The notes: a model not told the origin generated them from the letters alone. Positions 24,486 to 37,462 are shown, counted from the stretch's first letter. The stretch: 64,000 bases of DNA from Marinobacter szutsaonensis (GCF_039523335.1 NZ_BAAAFC010000001.1:1736001-1800000); one strand, 5' to 3'. A program made the numbers and translations.

Positions 24486-25275
24486 AGTGGATTTTCTCTC
24501 CGGTGTCCAGGTTCATCAATGTCAGCACACCGCCCCAGACACACCCGGTGTCCAGGCCGATAAACCGGTCACTTCCGGTATTACCCTCGAGCGCAGCCCA
24601 GTGGCCGAAGATGACGCGGACATCGTCCTGCCTGGGGAACTGGAACCAGGGCACATAGCCCTCGGGGGCATTGCCTGCAGACTCCTTGGTCGCCAGCTCC
24701 AGAGTGCCGTCCTCGGCAATGAAACGCATCCGGGTGAAATAGTTGGTGATCACGCGCCAGCGGTCCATTCCACTCAGACCCGGATCCCAGCGTTCCGGTT
24801 CATTGCCGTACATGTGGGTAAAGTAATACTCCGCCTGGTCGCTCCGGATCACTGCCTCGACTTCCCGGGCATAGCTGATGGCGTCCTCCACACTCCAGAT
24901 GTGGGGAATGCCGGCGTGGGCCATGACGAAATTGCGCTTCTGGTCGTGAACGCAGAAATTCTGCCGGCGCAGCCACTGCAGCAACCGGTCACAGTCCGGG
25001 GCATCCAGGATATCCTGCAGGGTGTCCTTGCGTTTCGGCGCATGACCGCCCAGTGCCACCGCCAGCAGATGCAGGTCGTGATTACCCAGGACCACCACAG
25101 CGCTGTCGCCCAGACTCTCGATGTAGCGCAGGGTTTCGAGTGACGACGGCCCCCGATTGATCAAGTCACCGGCCACCCACAGACGGTCGCGGGAGGGCGA
25201 GAAATCCACCTTGTCCAGGACATCTCGCAAACGTTCGTAGCAGCCCTGGATGTCGCCGATGGCGTAGTCAGTCAT
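24475..25275 (-). CDS. apaH: Symmetrical bis(5'-nucleosyl)-tetraphosphatase ApaH
   Basis: A 266-aa metallophosphatase that splits Ap4A into two ADP and also removes Np4N RNA caps. The catalytic metal motifs are present in order: [19 protein letters not shown] and [10 protein letters not shown], followed by the C-terminal GHWAALEG and [10 protein letters not shown]. It overlaps rsmA by 8 bases and DUF423 by 11, the compact order known from gammaproteobacteria. Confidence 0.96.
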   Translation of the reverse strand: MTDYAIGDIQGCYERLRDVLDKVDFSPSRDRLWVAGDLINRGPSSLETLRYIESLGDSAVVVLGNHDLHLLAVALGGHAPKRKDTLQDILDAPDCDRLLQWLRRQNFCVHDQKRNFVMAHAGIPHIWSVEDAISYAREVEAVIRSDQAEYYFTHMYGNEPERWDPGLSGMDRWRVITNYFTRMRFIAEDGTLELATKESAGNAPEGYVPWFQFPRQDDVRVIFGHWAALEGNTGSDRFIGLDTGCVWGGVLTLMNLDTGEKIHCDC

Positions 25276-26092
25276 TACTTACCTCATCGCCGGTTCCGGA
25301 TTTCTGGTCATAGAGAAAGTCGGCAATGTGTACGTAGTCCGCCAGGCTGAGGTTTTCCGGGCGCAGACCGTCATTGATTCCCAGGGCCTGCAGTTGCCCT
25401 GCGCTGATCATGCCACCGAGGGCCTTGCGAAGAGTCTTGCGCCGGGCATTGAACGCGGTGCGCACAACCGCCTGCAGGGTCGCCAGGTCCCTGGCCGGAT
25501 GCGGCAGTGTTTCGTGGGGCACCAGGCGAACGATGGCGGAATCCACTTTCGGTGCCGGTTTGAAGGCGCCCGGGCCCACCTCGAACAGCGGCTGCACCTT
25601 GCAGAAATACTGGGCCATGATGCCCAGTCGGCCGTAGTTGTTGTCGCCGGGCACCGCCGCCAGCCGCTGCACCACTTCCTTTTGCAGCATGAAGTGCATG
25701 TCCTGGACCACGCCGGCCTGCCCGAGCAGGTGGAAGATCAGTGGCGTGGAGATGTTGTACGGCAGGTTGCCGATGATCCTCAGCGGCCGGTCCTCCACCA
25801 GCTGACTGAAATCGAATTTCAGCGCATCCGCCTCATGGATCCGGAATTCCGGGTAGTTGAAAAACTTGGTGCGCAACACCGGGATCAGGTCCCGGTCCAG
25901 CTCCACCACCTGCAGGCGCGGATTGATCGCCAGGATTTCCTCGGTCAGGGCCCCTAGACCGGGGCCGATCTCGACGATGGCATCTTCCGGTTTGGGGTTG
26001 ATGGCGCGCACAATGCGCTCGATCACCCCCGGATCGTGCAGGAAGTTCTGTCCAAAACGTTTTCTGGCCTGATGGCCGCCTTTCTGACTCAC
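25268..26092 (-). CDS. rsmA: 16S rRNA dimethyladenosine transferase RsmA (KsgA)
   Basis: A 274-aa Rossmann-fold methyltransferase that dimethylates two adjacent adenines in helix 45 of 16S rRNA. It shows FGQNFLHDP, the SAM-binding [24 protein letters not shown] (catalytic motif IV, NLPY) and LQKEVVQRL. The start is the GTG at 26092, which overlaps the pdxA stop as GTGA, indicating coupled translation; upstream in-frame codons are part of pdxA. Confidence 0.96.
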   Translation of the reverse strand: MSQKGGHQARKRFGQNFLHDPGVIERIVRAINPKPEDAIVEIGPGLGALTEEILAINPRLQVVELDRDLIPVLRTKFFNYPEFRIHEADALKFDFSQLVEDRPLRIIGNLPYNISTPLIFHLLGQAGVVQDMHFMLQKEVVQRLAAVPGDNNYGRLGIMAQYFCKVQPLFEVGPGAFKPAPKVDSAIVRLVPHETLPHPARDLATLQAVVRTAFNARRKTLRKALGGMISAGQLQALGINDGLRPENLSLADYVHIADFLYDQKSGTGDEVSND

Positions 26093-27099
26093 GACTTGCT
26101 CTCTTGTTTGGCCGCCTTCCGGCACCGTGCCATGTGTTCACCCACGCGGATCGCCGTATGCAGGCTACCGGCATCAGCCTTGCCGGTTCCCGCCAGATCC
26201 AGCGCCGTGCCATGATCGACCGAGGTGCGGACAATGGGCAGGCCCAGGGTAATGTTCACCGCCCGGCCGAAGCCCTGGAACTTGAGCACCGGCAAGCCCT
26301 GGTCATGGTACATGGCCAGCACAGCATCGGCGTTATCCAGCCAGTGCGGTGTAAACAGGGTATCCGCCGGCAGAGGGCCGGTCAGGTTGATGCCCTCGCG
26401 CCGCAAGTTCTCGAGGGTGGGTTCAATCACCTCGATTTCTTCCCGGCCCAGGTGGCCGCCTTCGCCGGCGTGGGGATTGAGCCCGGCCACCAGGATCCGC
26501 GGTTCGGCAATGCCGAAGAAGGTCCTGAGGTCCGCATCCAGGATGCGGGTTACCTGGGTCAGCCGTTCGGGGGTGATGGCATCGGCCACGTCCCGGAGTG
26601 GCAGGTGGGTGGTAACCAGGGCCACCCGTAACTCGTCGGTGGCCAGCATCATCACCACCCGCTCGACCCCGCACAACTCCTGCAGGAATTCGGTATGGCC
26701 ACTGAACGCGATACCGGCCTCGTTGATCACCCCCTTGTGGACCGGGGCGGTAACCATGCCGTCCACGTCACCGTTCAGGCAGGCGCGAGCGGCAATTTCC
26801 AGGGTCTTGAGTACATAGCGGCTGTTGGCAGGGTCGGTCTTGCCGGCGGCCAGGTTTTCACAGCCTTCTACCCGCCACACCGACAGGTGACCCGGCTTCA
26901 TCTGCGGCGGTGTTCCCGGCTGCCAGGGGTGTAGCTCCACCTCAAGACCGAGCATCCGGGCCCGCTCCGCCAGCAACGCCTCGCTGGCGACCACCACAAT
27001 TCCGGCCTGGCGCGGCTCCAATGCCAGCTGAAGGCAGAGCTCGGGACCGATGCCGGCAGGTTCGCCGGCAGTCAGTGCCAGGATTACCGGTTCGCTCAT
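26089..27099 (-). CDS. pdxA: 4-hydroxythreonine-4-phosphate dehydrogenase PdxA
   Basis: A 336-aa NAD-dependent enzyme of the DXP-dependent vitamin B6 pathway. Visible blocks: [54 protein letters not shown] and [12 protein letters not shown], containing the metal-binding histidines. It overlaps surA by ATGA at 27096-27099 and rsmA by GTGA, so the three are one translationally coupled unit. Confidence 0.96.
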   Translation of the reverse strand: MSEPVILALTAGEPAGIGPELCLQLALEPRQAGIVVVASEALLAERARMLGLEVELHPWQPGTPPQMKPGHLSVWRVEGCENLAAGKTDPANSRYVLKTLEIAARACLNGDVDGMVTAPVHKGVINEAGIAFSGHTEFLQELCGVERVVMMLATDELRVALVTTHLPLRDVADAITPERLTQVTRILDADLRTFFGIAEPRILVAGLNPHAGEGGHLGREEIEVIEPTLENLRREGINLTGPLPADTLFTPHWLDNADAVLAMYHDQGLPVLKFQGFGRAVNITLGLPIVRTSVDHGTALDLAGTGKADAGSLHTAIRVGEHMARCRKAAKQESKS

Positions 27100-28442
27100 G
27101 ATGACGCGCCTGCCTCTGCATTGGCGGGATTTTCGTCCGCGTACTCGCCCTTGAATTCGATAAAGGCCTCGTCCCGGATTTCCCGAAGCCAGTTCTGCAA
27201 TTCGGTCTCGAACTTGCGGCGGTAGATCGCCTGTCGGGCATCGGATTCCCGCGCCTCACCGGTCACGTCCTTCTCCCGGCGCTCCTGCACCTGCAGGATG
27301 TGCCAGCCAAACCGGGAACGGAACGGGCCCTTGAGCTCGCCTATATCCGCCTCGATCATAGCTTGTTCAAAGGCCGGCACCATCTGGCCCCGGCTCACCC
27401 AGCCCAGGTTGCCGCCGTCGGAGCCGGACACCGGATCATCGGAGTATTCTCTGGCCAGCTCGGCGAAATCCGCGCCATCCTGCAACTGTTGGTAAAGGTC
27501 ACGGATCCTGGCTTCTGCTTCAGCATCGGTGCGGGCCTCGGAGGGCCGGACCAGGATATGGCGGACCCGGTGCTGACGAACCAGCTGTTTCTGCTCACCA
27601 CCGCGCTTGTCCATCACCATGACCATGTGGAAACCGCTGTTGTTTTCCAGCACCGGCGACGGTTCGCCGGTGTCCAGCCCGGGCACCACCGGCGCGACCA
27701 GCGAAGGCAGCTGGTTTTCGGTACGCCAACCCATGTCACCGCCATCCAGAGCGTTACTGGCGTCCGACTCGGCAACGGCCACTTCCCGGAAGTCCCGGCC
27801 ATCCAGAATCTGCTGACGCAGCTGTTGCGCCTTGGCGCGGGCCGCTTCGACCGAGGCTTCACTGGTCGGGTCATCAACCTGGAGGAATATGTAGGCGAGT
27901 CGATATTCGGCCGTATTACCGCCCTGGGCCTCCAGGGCCTGCAGGTAGTTCTCCACTTCCCGGTCGGTCACCCGTACCCGGTTGCCCACCTGCCGCTGCT
28001 GTACCCGACTGGTGAGCATCTCATTGCGGATCTGCTCCCGGGCCTGGCGATAACTCACGCCTTCCGCTGCCAGCTGCTGCTCGAACTCGGCCCGACTCAT
28101 GTTGTTCTGCCTGGCGATGTTGTCCATGGTTTCGTTCAGCTCGTTGTCGCTGATGCGCATACCCATCTTGTCCGCCATCTGAAGCTGGATGGATTCGGTG
28201 ATCAGCTGATCGAGCACCCGTTGTTCCAGCACGTCCCGGGGCGGCAGGCCGGTGCCCTGGGCCTGCAGACGGCTGATGATGGTGTTGATCCGGGCTTCCA
28301 GCTCGGTCTGCAGGATCACGTCGTCGTCGACAATGGCAACAACCTGATCCAGCAGTTTGCGCTCGGCCTGGGCCGACACGGAGAGCGCCAGCATCAGGAA
28401 CATCAGAAAGGTTGTCACACCCTGGCGAAAGGTCGCCTTCAT
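27096..28442 (-). CDS. surA: Periplasmic chaperone and peptidyl-prolyl isomerase SurA
   Basis: A 448-aa protein with a signal peptide (about residues 1-27, ALSVSAQA) and the SurA N-domain ([20 protein letters not shown]). Two parvulin domains follow: the first starts near [14 protein letters not shown], the second is the canonical [11 protein letters not shown]...[15 protein letters not shown]...RFGWHILQV. It escorts outer-membrane barrels, notably LptD encoded immediately upstream, through the periplasm. The ATG at 28442 follows GAGG by 5 bases; an in-frame GTG lies two codons earlier. Confidence 0.96.
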   Translation of the reverse strand: MKATFRQGVTTFLMFLMLALSVSAQAERKLLDQVVAIVDDDVILQTELEARINTIISRLQAQGTGLPPRDVLEQRVLDQLITESIQLQMADKMGMRISDNELNETMDNIARQNNMSRAEFEQQLAAEGVSYRQAREQIRNEMLTSRVQQRQVGNRVRVTDREVENYLQALEAQGGNTAEYRLAYIFLQVDDPTSEASVEAARAKAQQLRQQILDGRDFREVAVAESDASNALDGGDMGWRTENQLPSLVAPVVPGLDTGEPSPVLENNSGFHMVMVMDKRGGEQKQLVRQHRVRHILVRPSEARTDAEAEARIRDLYQQLQDGADFAELAREYSDDPVSGSDGGNLGWVSRGQMVPAFEQAMIEADIGELKGPFRSRFGWHILQVQERREKDVTGEARESDARQAIYRRKFETELQNWLREIRDEAFIEFKGEYADENPANAEAGASS

Positions 28443-28502
28443 AATCACCTCGTATCAAAAATGGTGTACACCGTTGGCCTGCGGTCTTGGTCCGGTCACG
28501 GC

Positions 28503-30905
28503 TCAGGGAGTTCCGAAACGCCGGCGCTCCCTCTCGTCAAACCCGTATATCGCCTCGGAAATCCGGGCCGAGGCACCGCCACTGCCGCCCAGCCCCTTGA
28601 GCTGGATCTGGAACAGGAGGCGGGTATCCAGTTGCTGGTCGTCGGTCAGATAATTCTGATGCACCACCTGGACGCTCCAGCAGCAGTTGTTGTACTCAAG
28701 CCCGGCAAGCGATCCCACCGTCCGGTCCAGATCGGAATCGTAAACCCACCGCCCGATCAGGCTAACACGGTCTGAGACCGGAACAACCGCCGCAATATCC
28801 GACTGTTCCAGTTCGTCCTTGCTGTAGGTATGACCGAGGCTGGCCAGGTAACGGTAATCTTCCGAGTGGAAAGTCAGCTGGCTGCGACCCTCCTCGGTCT
28901 CGCCGGTATCCGGATCCCAAAGGCCGGCGGAGCGGATTTCCAGGGTGTCCAGGGGACTGAGCACCAGCTCCCCGGCCAGGGGCGAACGGCTCCGGGTGCT
29001 GCCGCCGGCACCAAACAGGGTCACCTCCCGGTCCTGGAAGTATTGCACCTGGCCAATGCTGACCCTCGCCCTTTCTGCCCCGGTGACCAGATCATTGAAG
29101 CGGCTGGTCAACGCCACGGTCAACTGGTTGGTGTCGCCCACCCGGTCACCGCCGCTGAAGCGGTCGGGCTCGAACAGCTGGTCGAAGCGGAAACTCTTGA
29201 TCGAGGTATCGAAGTCCGGGATGTCATTCTGGTCCGGGTCGGCATCCGCCCAGGCGTAATACAGCCGTGGCTCGAGGCTCTGGTTATACGGCAGGCCAAA
29301 CAGCTCCGAGCGGCGGTCAAAATAAAGGCCGTTATCCCACTCTGCCACCGGAACGGTGCGATCGAAACTGCCATCCCCGAGACTGTAATCCTCGAGTTCG
29401 TACCGGGTGTAATCGACGCTCACGGAGGGGCGACTGAAGCCCCAGAGTGAACGCAACGGCACCGCCAGCTCCGGCACCGCGCGGAAGCGCTGCCCGTTGG
29501 CCCGATCGAGTCCGGTCAGGCTGTCGTTGTCCCGGTAAAACCAGGTGTACTGGCTCTCCAACCCGGCCTCCAGCCAGCCGGCCTCGGCCGTTCCGCCATA
29601 CAGCACTTCCGGCAGCTGGGCGTAGGGTTTGTCTTCATCCGCGATAAATTCGCTGATGGTCTGATAATCGTTCAGGTAGCTCTCGAAGTACTGATTGGCA
29701 CTGCGGTAACGCACGCCACCCCGGCGCCGGAGATGCGTCGCCTGATTGATTTCCAGGGAGCGGTTGAGATCGGAGAGGTAGTCATTGTCGCTGACCACCG
29801 AAAAATCCCCGTAGCCGGTCCAGCCCTGACCAAACCTGGCCCGGGTGCTGGCATCCAGTGCCCAGCGCTCGCCACTCTCGCCCGGATTCTCTTCCACGAA
29901 GGCGGAATCATCGTTGATGTAGCCCACCTGCAGGACGCTCTCGCCAAACCGGCTCAGGTATCGCCCTTCCGCTTCGTTGAACAGACCCCGGCCATGGATG
30001 TACTGGGGAGTCAGTGTGGCATCGTAGTGGGGTGCCAGGTTCAGGTAGTAGGGCACCGCCAGGAAGGCACCACTGCCGGCACTGGAGGATCCGAACTGGG
30101 GATAGAGAAAACCGGTCTTGCGGCGGTCATCGATGGGGAAGCTGGCCCAGGGCCAGTAGAAGACCGGGACATCCAGCACTTCCAGGCGAACATGCCGGGC
30201 GGTACCGAAGCCCTCGGCCCGGTCCAGTTTGATGTCCGACGCCACGATCGCCCAGTCATTCTGCGCAGGGCCACAGGTGGTCAGCAGGCCATCGCGGATC
30301 TGCACCTGGTTTTCGGAGATTCGGGACAGGCTGCCGGCACTGCCCCGCATCTCCGGGCCGTGCAGCAGGAAGGTCGCGGTGTTGATGTCAAAGCGGCCAC
30401 TCTCCAGGCTGTAATCGGCGGACTCACCCGTGAGCAGAAAACCGTTACCACGGCTCACCAGTGGGCCGCTGACCGAAACCGATCCGGCCTGCTGGTCGTA
30501 ACGGGCCTCTGAGCCGGTGACCTCAAAGCCCCCCTGGCGAATGCGGACATCACCCTGCAGGTAGAGCTCCCGGTCAAGTTCGTAGCGAGCACTCAGGCCA
30601 CTGGCTTCCAGCGGCTCTCCGGCGTCCGCGCCCGGACCGGTGAAGGCAGAACCCACACTTTCGGTACCGGAGGGAAGGTAGCCGCCGTCACAGAACACCG
30701 GCAAGCGGTCCCGGACCTCCGCGGGCAACTCGGCCCGGGGACGCCAGTCGATCTCCGCGGCCGAAGGTGTGGTGCTGTCTTCGGACACAGCCGGTGCCGC
30801 CAGGACCAGTCCCGACAGGGTGACCAGGGCCGCGCCGGAAATCCGACGGATCCGGCCAGACAACCGGCGGGCCGGTCGCTTCGGACAGCAGATGGCGGAT
30901 TGCAC
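28503..30905 (-). CDS. lptD: LPS-assembly protein LptD
   Basis: An 800-aa outer-membrane barrel that inserts lipopolysaccharide into the outer leaflet with LptE. A signal-anchor-like N-terminus (ALVTLSGLVLAAPAV) precedes the OstA jellyroll (YLQGDVRIRQGGFEVTGSEARYDQQ) and a large barrel. The cysteines known to form the two activating disulfides are recognisable: one in PVFCDGGYL, one in LLTTCGPAQN and the adjacent pair in YNNCCWSVQ. The lptD-surA-pdxA-rsmA-apaH order is the usual one. It is divergent from amgK. Confidence 0.96.
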   Translation of the reverse strand: MQSAICCPKRPARRLSGRIRRISGAALVTLSGLVLAAPAVSEDSTTPSAAEIDWRPRAELPAEVRDRLPVFCDGGYLPSGTESVGSAFTGPGADAGEPLEASGLSARYELDRELYLQGDVRIRQGGFEVTGSEARYDQQAGSVSVSGPLVSRGNGFLLTGESADYSLESGRFDINTATFLLHGPEMRGSAGSLSRISENQVQIRDGLLTTCGPAQNDWAIVASDIKLDRAEGFGTARHVRLEVLDVPVFYWPWASFPIDDRRKTGFLYPQFGSSSAGSGAFLAVPYYLNLAPHYDATLTPQYIHGRGLFNEAEGRYLSRFGESVLQVGYINDDSAFVEENPGESGERWALDASTRARFGQGWTGYGDFSVVSDNDYLSDLNRSLEINQATHLRRRGGVRYRSANQYFESYLNDYQTISEFIADEDKPYAQLPEVLYGGTAEAGWLEAGLESQYTWFYRDNDSLTGLDRANGQRFRAVPELAVPLRSLWGFSRPSVSVDYTRYELEDYSLGDGSFDRTVPVAEWDNGLYFDRRSELFGLPYNQSLEPRLYYAWADADPDQNDIPDFDTSIKSFRFDQLFEPDRFSGGDRVGDTNQLTVALTSRFNDLVTGAERARVSIGQVQYFQDREVTLFGAGGSTRSRSPLAGELVLSPLDTLEIRSAGLWDPDTGETEEGRSQLTFHSEDYRYLASLGHTYSKDELEQSDIAAVVPVSDRVSLIGRWVYDSDLDRTVGSLAGLEYNNCCWSVQVVHQNYLTDDQQLDTRLLFQIQLKGLGGSGGASARISEAIYGFDERERRRFGTP

Positions 30906-31065
30906 GGTGGCAGGATTCCTGTTCCGGAAAGTGGATTTCGGGGCCTGAATTCGAGCCGCCTAGTTTACACGGGCCCTTGCAGCTTGTTAACGGAAACTCC
31001 GCTGTAAAACCGTTTTACCCCCTTTATACTCCTCTGCTAACTTTCGAAATCAATGCCAACAAATT

Positions 31066-32813
<1,748 letters not shown>

Positions 32814-32819
32814 CGCACC

Positions 32820-33578
32820 ATGCCAAAGAGCACCGGCAGCCCGACACTCCCGTCCCACCTCCAGGTCGAGTTCAGCAGCCTGCTCCGGGAGCTGTCCGCC
32901 TGCGGACACCAGGCGGCCACCTTTGTTGAACGGGTGCGGCTGCCGGGGTGGTGCCGCCACCCACTGTTCTATTTTCTCGGCTACATTGCCCGGTCCGATG
33001 GCCGGGTGACCGAGGCTGACATCACCTATGCGGAGGGGCTGATCCGGGCCCTGAACCTGTCCGGGCGCCAGCGCCAGCGGGCGATCCAGTGGTTCCAGCA
33101 TGGCAAGAAGGCCGAGGATCTGCCGCCGCTGCGAGGCCTGTCCCTGCGCCTTACCCGCCGGCTGTGGCCCGCCCCGGCGCTGACCGTGGCCATCTGCCTG
33201 TGCCATGCGGCGCAGATCCAGGGGCCGCCCGGCAAGCCCCGTCGTTACCGCTGTGAAGACGCCATCGACCAGATCGGTTTGCCGGTGGGGGTCGGCGACC
33301 ACATCCTGGAAAGTTACGCCAGCAAGGTCTGGGTCCGGTCGGCGGACATGCCGTCCCGCCCGGAGACCTATGACCAGGCCTGCCAGTTACTGGGCGTGAC
33401 CCGCCGGGACTCCCTGGCCCTGATCAAGCGGGCCTATCGTCGCAAGGTTTCGGAATGCCACCCGGACAAACTGTCCCAGAAGGGTCTGTCCCCCCGGGAA
33501 CTGGCCATCGCCAAGGAGCAGTTGTTGCGCTACCAGCAAGCCTGGGAGCTGATCAGGCAACGGAACCAGTCGGTGTGA
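32820..33578 (+). CDS. DjlA-like co-chaperone (TerB-like domain plus J domain), no membrane anchor
   Basis: A 252-aa protein. Residues about 45-175 resemble the TerB-like region of DjlA (HPLFYFLGYIARSDGRVTEADITYAEGLIRAL); the C-terminus is a J domain (TYDQACQLLGVTRRDSLALIKRAYRRK) with the HPDK tripeptide motif SECHPDKLSQKG. Classical DjlA begins with a transmembrane helix; here the N-terminus (MPKSTGSPTLPSHLQVEFSS) is hydrophilic, so it should be cytoplasmic. It follows murU by 6 bases and probably shares its transcript. Confidence 0.85.
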   Translation: MPKSTGSPTLPSHLQVEFSSLLRELSACGHQAATFVERVRLPGWCRHPLFYFLGYIARSDGRVTEADITYAEGLIRALNLSGRQRQRAIQWFQHGKKAEDLPPLRGLSLRLTRRLWPAPALTVAICLCHAAQIQGPPGKPRRYRCEDAIDQIGLPVGVGDHILESYASKVWVRSADMPSRPETYDQACQLLGVTRRDSLALIKRAYRRKVSECHPDKLSQKGLSPRELAIAKEQLLRYQQAWELIRQRNQSV

Positions 33579-33761
33579 ACCCATACCTGGCCACAGGGGC
33601 ATCGATGGCCGGCCCGACTACGCACAGGTGCGGATCTTTTGGCGGCGAAAACACCGGCTCAAACTGGTAAACTGGCCAGCGATTGAACGGCACGGCCGGA
33701 ACCGGAGCTTCCGGATTCCGTAGACCCTGAACTGCTATCGAACACCACTGAGAGAGACATC

Positions 33762-34448
33762 ATGAACCCGTACCTGATTGCCCCATCCATCCTCTCCGCT
33801 GATTTTGCCCGCCTGGGCGAGGAAGTCGACAATGTGCTGGCCGCCGGTGCCGACGTGGTGCACTTCGACGTGATGGACAATCACTACGTGCCGAACCTGA
33901 CTATCGGCCCCATGGTCTGCGAGGCCCTGCGCAAGCATGGCGTCACCGCGCCCATCGATGTTCATCTGATGGTGTCTCCGGTGGATGACCTGATCCGTAT
34001 GTTCATTGATGCCGGCGCCAGCTACATCACCTTCCACCCGGAGGCATCCAACCACATCGACCGCTCCCTGCAACTGATCCGGGATGGCGGCTGCAAGGCC
34101 GGCCTGGTGTTCAACCCGGCCACCCCGCTGAGCTACATGGACTATGTCATGGACAAACTCGACATGGTGCTGCTGATGTCGGTCAACCCGGGCTTCGGTG
34201 GCCAGAAATTCATCCCTGGCACCCTGGACAAGCTGCGGGAAGCCCGCAAGAAAATCGACGCCAGCAATTTCAACATCCGCCTGGAAATCGACGGTGGGGT
34301 GAAAACCGATAACATCCGTGAAATCGCCGAAGCCGGTGCCGATACCTTTGTCGCCGGTTCTGCCATTTTCAACACCCCGGACTACAAGGCCACCATCGAC
34401 GACATGCGGGCAGAACTGGAGCAGGCCCGCAAGGTGATCGGAGGATGA
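33762..34448 (+). CDS. rpe: Ribulose-phosphate 3-epimerase
   Basis: A 228-aa TIM-barrel enzyme interconverting ribulose 5-phosphate and xylulose 5-phosphate. Motifs: [38 protein letters not shown] (metal His and Asp), [20 protein letters not shown] and [11 protein letters not shown]. It overlaps gph by ATGA at 34445-34448. Rpe-gph-trpE is a common gammaproteobacterial order. Confidence 0.97.
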   Translation: MNPYLIAPSILSADFARLGEEVDNVLAAGADVVHFDVMDNHYVPNLTIGPMVCEALRKHGVTAPIDVHLMVSPVDDLIRMFIDAGASYITFHPEASNHIDRSLQLIRDGGCKAGLVFNPATPLSYMDYVMDKLDMVLLMSVNPGFGGQKFIPGTLDKLREARKKIDASNFNIRLEIDGGVKTDNIREIAEAGADTFVAGSAIFNTPDYKATIDDMRAELEQARKVIGG

Positions 34449-35134
34449 GTCTCAAAGGCCTGTTCAACGCCCGTTGGCCGGGCGTGGCCCTGTTCGACCT
34501 GGACGGTACCCTGGTAGACAGCGCACCGGACCTGGCCGCCGCGGTGGACCAGATGCTGGAGCACCTCGGCCGGACACCGGCGGGCATCGACAAGGTCCGG
34601 GACTGGGTGGGGAACGGCGCCGCGGTTCTGGTACGCCGTGCCCTGGCCGGCCAGACCGACTGGGAACCGGCGCAGCCGAAGGACGACGCCCTGTTCAAGG
34701 ACGCCCTGGCGATCTTTTTCCATCACTACGGCCGGCTCAACGGCCAGTATTCCAGGGTCTACCCGGGGGTGGAAGCCTGTCTGGCGCACCTGAAAAACAG
34801 TGGCTGCCGGCTGGCGGTGGTAACCAACAAACCGGAACAGTTCGTGGCGCCCCTGCTCAAACAGCTGGACCTGGACCACTGGTTTGACCTGAGCATCGGG
34901 GGCGACACGCTGCCGGTCAAGAAACCGGACCCTGGCCCGCTGCTGCATGCCATGGAGCAACTTGGCGGCACCCGCGGCACGACGGTTATGGTCGGCGACT
35001 CCGCGGCCGATGTGAACGCCGCTATTGCTGCCGGCATTCCCTGCGTGGCCGTCCGTTATGGTTACAACTTCGGGGGATCGGTGGAAACCCTGGGGGCCGA
35101 CGCGATTGTTGATTCACTGGCCGAGCTTTTGTAA
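34445..35134 (+). CDS. gph: Phosphoglycolate phosphatase, HAD family
   Basis: A 229-aa HAD hydrolase. The nucleophile motif is [15 protein letters not shown], motif II/III include VVTNKPE and [12 protein letters not shown], and motif IV is [15 protein letters not shown]. It clears 2-phosphoglycolate arising from DNA repair or oxygenase activity. It starts inside the rpe stop. The trp leader begins within 20-50 bases of its stop, so trp transcription may start in or after it. Confidence 0.94.
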   Translation: MSLKGLFNARWPGVALFDLDGTLVDSAPDLAAAVDQMLEHLGRTPAGIDKVRDWVGNGAAVLVRRALAGQTDWEPAQPKDDALFKDALAIFFHHYGRLNGQYSRVYPGVEACLAHLKNSGCRLAVVTNKPEQFVAPLLKQLDLDHWFDLSIGGDTLPVKKPDPGPLLHAMEQLGGTRGTTVMVGDSAADVNAAIAAGIPCVAVRYGYNFGGSVETLGADAIVDSLAELL

Positions 35135-35182
35135 TCTCACAAGGACGTTTCATTGAACACTTGGTATCGGGAGATTCCTGCC

Positions 35183-35263
35183 GTGCAGGGACTGAATCTG
35201 ACTGCAGCGCGAGGCATCCTCACAACCCGCGCAACACGATGGTGGCGATGGCGCACCGGCTGA
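35183..35263 (+). CDS. trpL: Putative trp operon leader peptide
   Basis: A 26-codon frame starting at GTG 35183 (GGGAG 9 bases upstream) ends with R-W-W-R-W-R-T-G and TGA at 35261. Trp codons 20, 21 and 23 sit a few codons before the stop, the classic arrangement of a ribosome-sensed attenuator. A TTG at 35153 with AAGGA 7 bases upstream is in frame and would give a 36-aa leader with a fourth Trp. Downstream, trpE lies 110 bases away. No plausible alternative gene is present in this gap. Confidence 0.55.
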   Translation: MQGLNLTAARGILTTRATRWWRWRTG

Positions 35264-35315
35264 ACAGGCCTGGCGGCTGACGGGCGCCGCGCGTCTGTCG
35301 AGACCGTACCACCCG

Positions 35316-35340
35316 ACGGGAGGGCATCCGGCCCTTCCGT
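35316..35340 (+). promoter_or_regulatory. Hairpin in the trpE leader, possible attenuator stem
   Basis: ACGGGAGGGC (35316-35325) pairs with GCCCTTCCGT (35331-35340) with one G-U pair and a 5-base loop, 34 bases before the trpE ATG. The following bases (GCAAATGCAG) are not a U-run, so a classical terminator is not proven; other GC-rich segments between the leader peptide and this stem could form alternatives. Confidence 0.4.
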
Positions 35341-35373
35341 GCAAATGCAGATCAGAATTCAGGAAACCGACAC

Positions 35374-36861
35374 ATGACACCCGAGCAGTTCTCCGAGCTC
35401 GCCCACGCCGGCTTTAACCGCATTCCTGTGTATCGCGAGGTCCTGGCGGACCTGGATACGCCACTGAGCACCTATCTGAAACTCGCCAGTGGCCCCTATT
35501 CCTACCTGTTCGAATCCGTCCAGGGTGGCGAGAAGTGGGGCCGCTATTCCATCATCGGCCTGCCCAGCCGGGAAATCCTCAAGGTCTATGACCACCGCAT
35601 TGAAGTCAGCCGCAACGGCAAGGTGGTCGAGCGGGCTGAGGTGGACGACCCGCTGGCGTTCGTCGACGAATACCAGCAGCGCTTCAACGCCCCGGACCTG
35701 CCGGAACTACCGCGATTCAATGGCGGTCTGGTGGGCTATTTCGGCTACGACACCGTGCGCTACATCGAAAAGCGCCTGCGCCATTCCTGCCCGCCGGACA
35801 GGATCGGCACCCCCGATATCCTGCTGATGGTTTCCGACGAGATCGTGGTATTCGACAACCTGCGCGGCAAGCTGCACCTGATCGTCCACGTCGACCCGGC
35901 CGTTGAGGGCGCCTACGAGCAGGCCCAGGCCCGCATTGACGAGCTGGAAGCACGGCTGCACCGGCAGACCGCCAATGCCCCACGCACTCCGGAACACTTG
36001 CGCGGCAAAGCCGTGGACGAAGGTGATTTTATTTCTGGCTTCACCCAGGACCGTTTCGAGGCCGCCGTCGACCGGATCAAGGAATACGTGCTGGACGGCG
36101 ATGTGATGCAGACGGTCATTTCCCAGCGCATGTCCATCCCGTTCGAGGCACCGCCGTTGAACCTCTACCGGTCCCTGCGGGTACTCAATCCCTCGCCGTA
36201 CATGTACTTTCTGGATCTGGACGACTTCCACATTGTCGGTTCGTCCCCGGAAATTCTGGCCCGGGTGGAGGACGAAGAGGTGACCGTGCGGCCCATCGCC
36301 GGCACCCGCAAGCGCGGCGCCACCGATGCTGAAGACAAGGCCCTGGAGAACGAACTGCTGGCCGATCCGAAGGAAATTGCCGAACACCTGATGCTGATCG
36401 ACCTGGGCCGCAACGACGCCGGCCGGGTCTCGGAAACCGGTACCGTCAAGGTCACCGACAAGATGATCGTGGAGCGCTACTCCCACGTCATGCACATCGT
36501 CTCCAACGTGACCGGGCGACTGAAAGACGGCACCAGCTGCCTGGACGTACTGCGGGCCACCCTGCCCGCCGGCACCCTCAGCGGCGCCCCGAAGATCCGG
36601 GCCATGGAAATCATCGACGAACTGGAGCCGGTCAAGCGCGGCGTCTATGGCGGCGCGGTGGGCTATCTCTCATTCAACGGCAACATGGATACCGCCATCG
36701 CCATCCGCACCGCGGTGATCAAGGACAACACCCTGCACATCCAGGCCGGTGCCGGGGTGGTGGCGGATTCGGTTCCGCGCCTCGAGTGGAAAGAAACCAT
36801 GAACAAGGGCCGCGCGATTTTCCGTGCCGTGGCCATGACCTACAACGATTACGACCACTGA
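35374..36861 (+). CDS. trpE: Anthranilate synthase component I
   Basis: A 495-aa chorismate-utilising enzyme. The Trp-feedback site region is [18 protein letters not shown] and the catalytic core includes [61 protein letters not shown] and [15 protein letters not shown]. It uses ammonia or glutamine-derived nitrogen from TrpG to make anthranilate. AGGA precedes the ATG. It is the first structural gene of the trp cluster, 16 bases before trpG. Confidence 0.97.
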   Translation: MTPEQFSELAHAGFNRIPVYREVLADLDTPLSTYLKLASGPYSYLFESVQGGEKWGRYSIIGLPSREILKVYDHRIEVSRNGKVVERAEVDDPLAFVDEYQQRFNAPDLPELPRFNGGLVGYFGYDTVRYIEKRLRHSCPPDRIGTPDILLMVSDEIVVFDNLRGKLHLIVHVDPAVEGAYEQAQARIDELEARLHRQTANAPRTPEHLRGKAVDEGDFISGFTQDRFEAAVDRIKEYVLDGDVMQTVISQRMSIPFEAPPLNLYRSLRVLNPSPYMYFLDLDDFHIVGSSPEILARVEDEEVTVRPIAGTRKRGATDAEDKALENELLADPKEIAEHLMLIDLGRNDAGRVSETGTVKVTDKMIVERYSHVMHIVSNVTGRLKDGTSCLDVLRATLPAGTLSGAPKIRAMEIIDELEPVKRGVYGGAVGYLSFNGNMDTAIAIRTAVIKDNTLHIQAGAGVVADSVPRLEWKETMNKGRAIFRAVAMTYNDYDH

Positions 36862-36877
36862 GGCGGAGGAACGGATT

Positions 36878-37462
36878 ATGTTGCTGATGATCGATAACTA
36901 CGACTCCTTCACCTACAACGTGGTGCAGTACCTGGCAGAGCTGGGTGCCGATGTGCAGGTGTACCGCAACGATGAAATCACCATCGAGCAGATCGAGGCC
37001 CTCAAGCCCGAACGACTGGTGATCTCACCGGGCCCCTGCACGCCGAATGAAGCCGGCATCTCCATGGAGGCCATCCGCCACTTTGCCGGCAAGCTGCCCA
37101 TCCTCGGCATCTGCCTCGGCCATCAGGCCATCGGCCAGGTGTACGGTGCCGACATCGTCCGGGCCGGCCGGGTCATGCATGGCAAGGTCTCGCCGGTCTA
37201 TCACAAGGACATTGGCGTGTTCCGGGGGCTGAGCAATCCGTTACAGGCCACCCGTTACCACAGCCTGGTCATTGACCAGAACACCCTGCCGGACTGCCTG
37301 GAAGTCACCGCCTGGACCCGCAATGATGACGGCTCCATCGAGGAAATCATGGGCGTGCGCCACAAGACACTGCCCATCGAAGGCGTGCAGTTCCACCCGG
37401 AGTCGATCATGACCGAACAGGGCCATGAACTGCTGCGCAACTTCCTGAGAACAAACAAATAA
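36878..37462 (+). CDS. trpG: Anthranilate synthase component II (glutamine amidotransferase)
   Basis: A 194-aa class I glutamine amidotransferase. The catalytic triad is visible: Cys79 in [10 protein letters not shown], His173 and Glu175 in VQFHPESI. It supplies ammonia to TrpE and may also serve p-aminobenzoate synthesis, as a separate PabA is not seen. GGAGG precedes the start. Confidence 0.97.
   Translation: MLLMIDNYDSFTYNVVQYLAELGADVQVYRNDEITIEQIEALKPERLVISPGPCTPNEAGISMEAIRHFAGKLPILGICLGHQAIGQVYGADIVRAGRVMHGKVSPVYHKDIGVFRGLSNPLQATRYHSLVIDQNTLPDCLEVTAWTRNDDGSIEEIMGVRHKTLPIEGVQFHPESIMTEQGHELLRNFLRTNK

Noticed and set aside
24075..27099. ApaH, rsmA and pdxA overlaps as frameshift errors
   Set aside because: The overlaps are typical stop/start couplings (ATGA, GTGA and short overlaps) and all proteins are full length.
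27300..28775. 491-aa plus-strand frame opposite surA
   Set aside because: It is antisense to a well-conserved gene, has His/Gln-rich low-plausibility composition and no ribosome binding site. It is an artefact of high GC.
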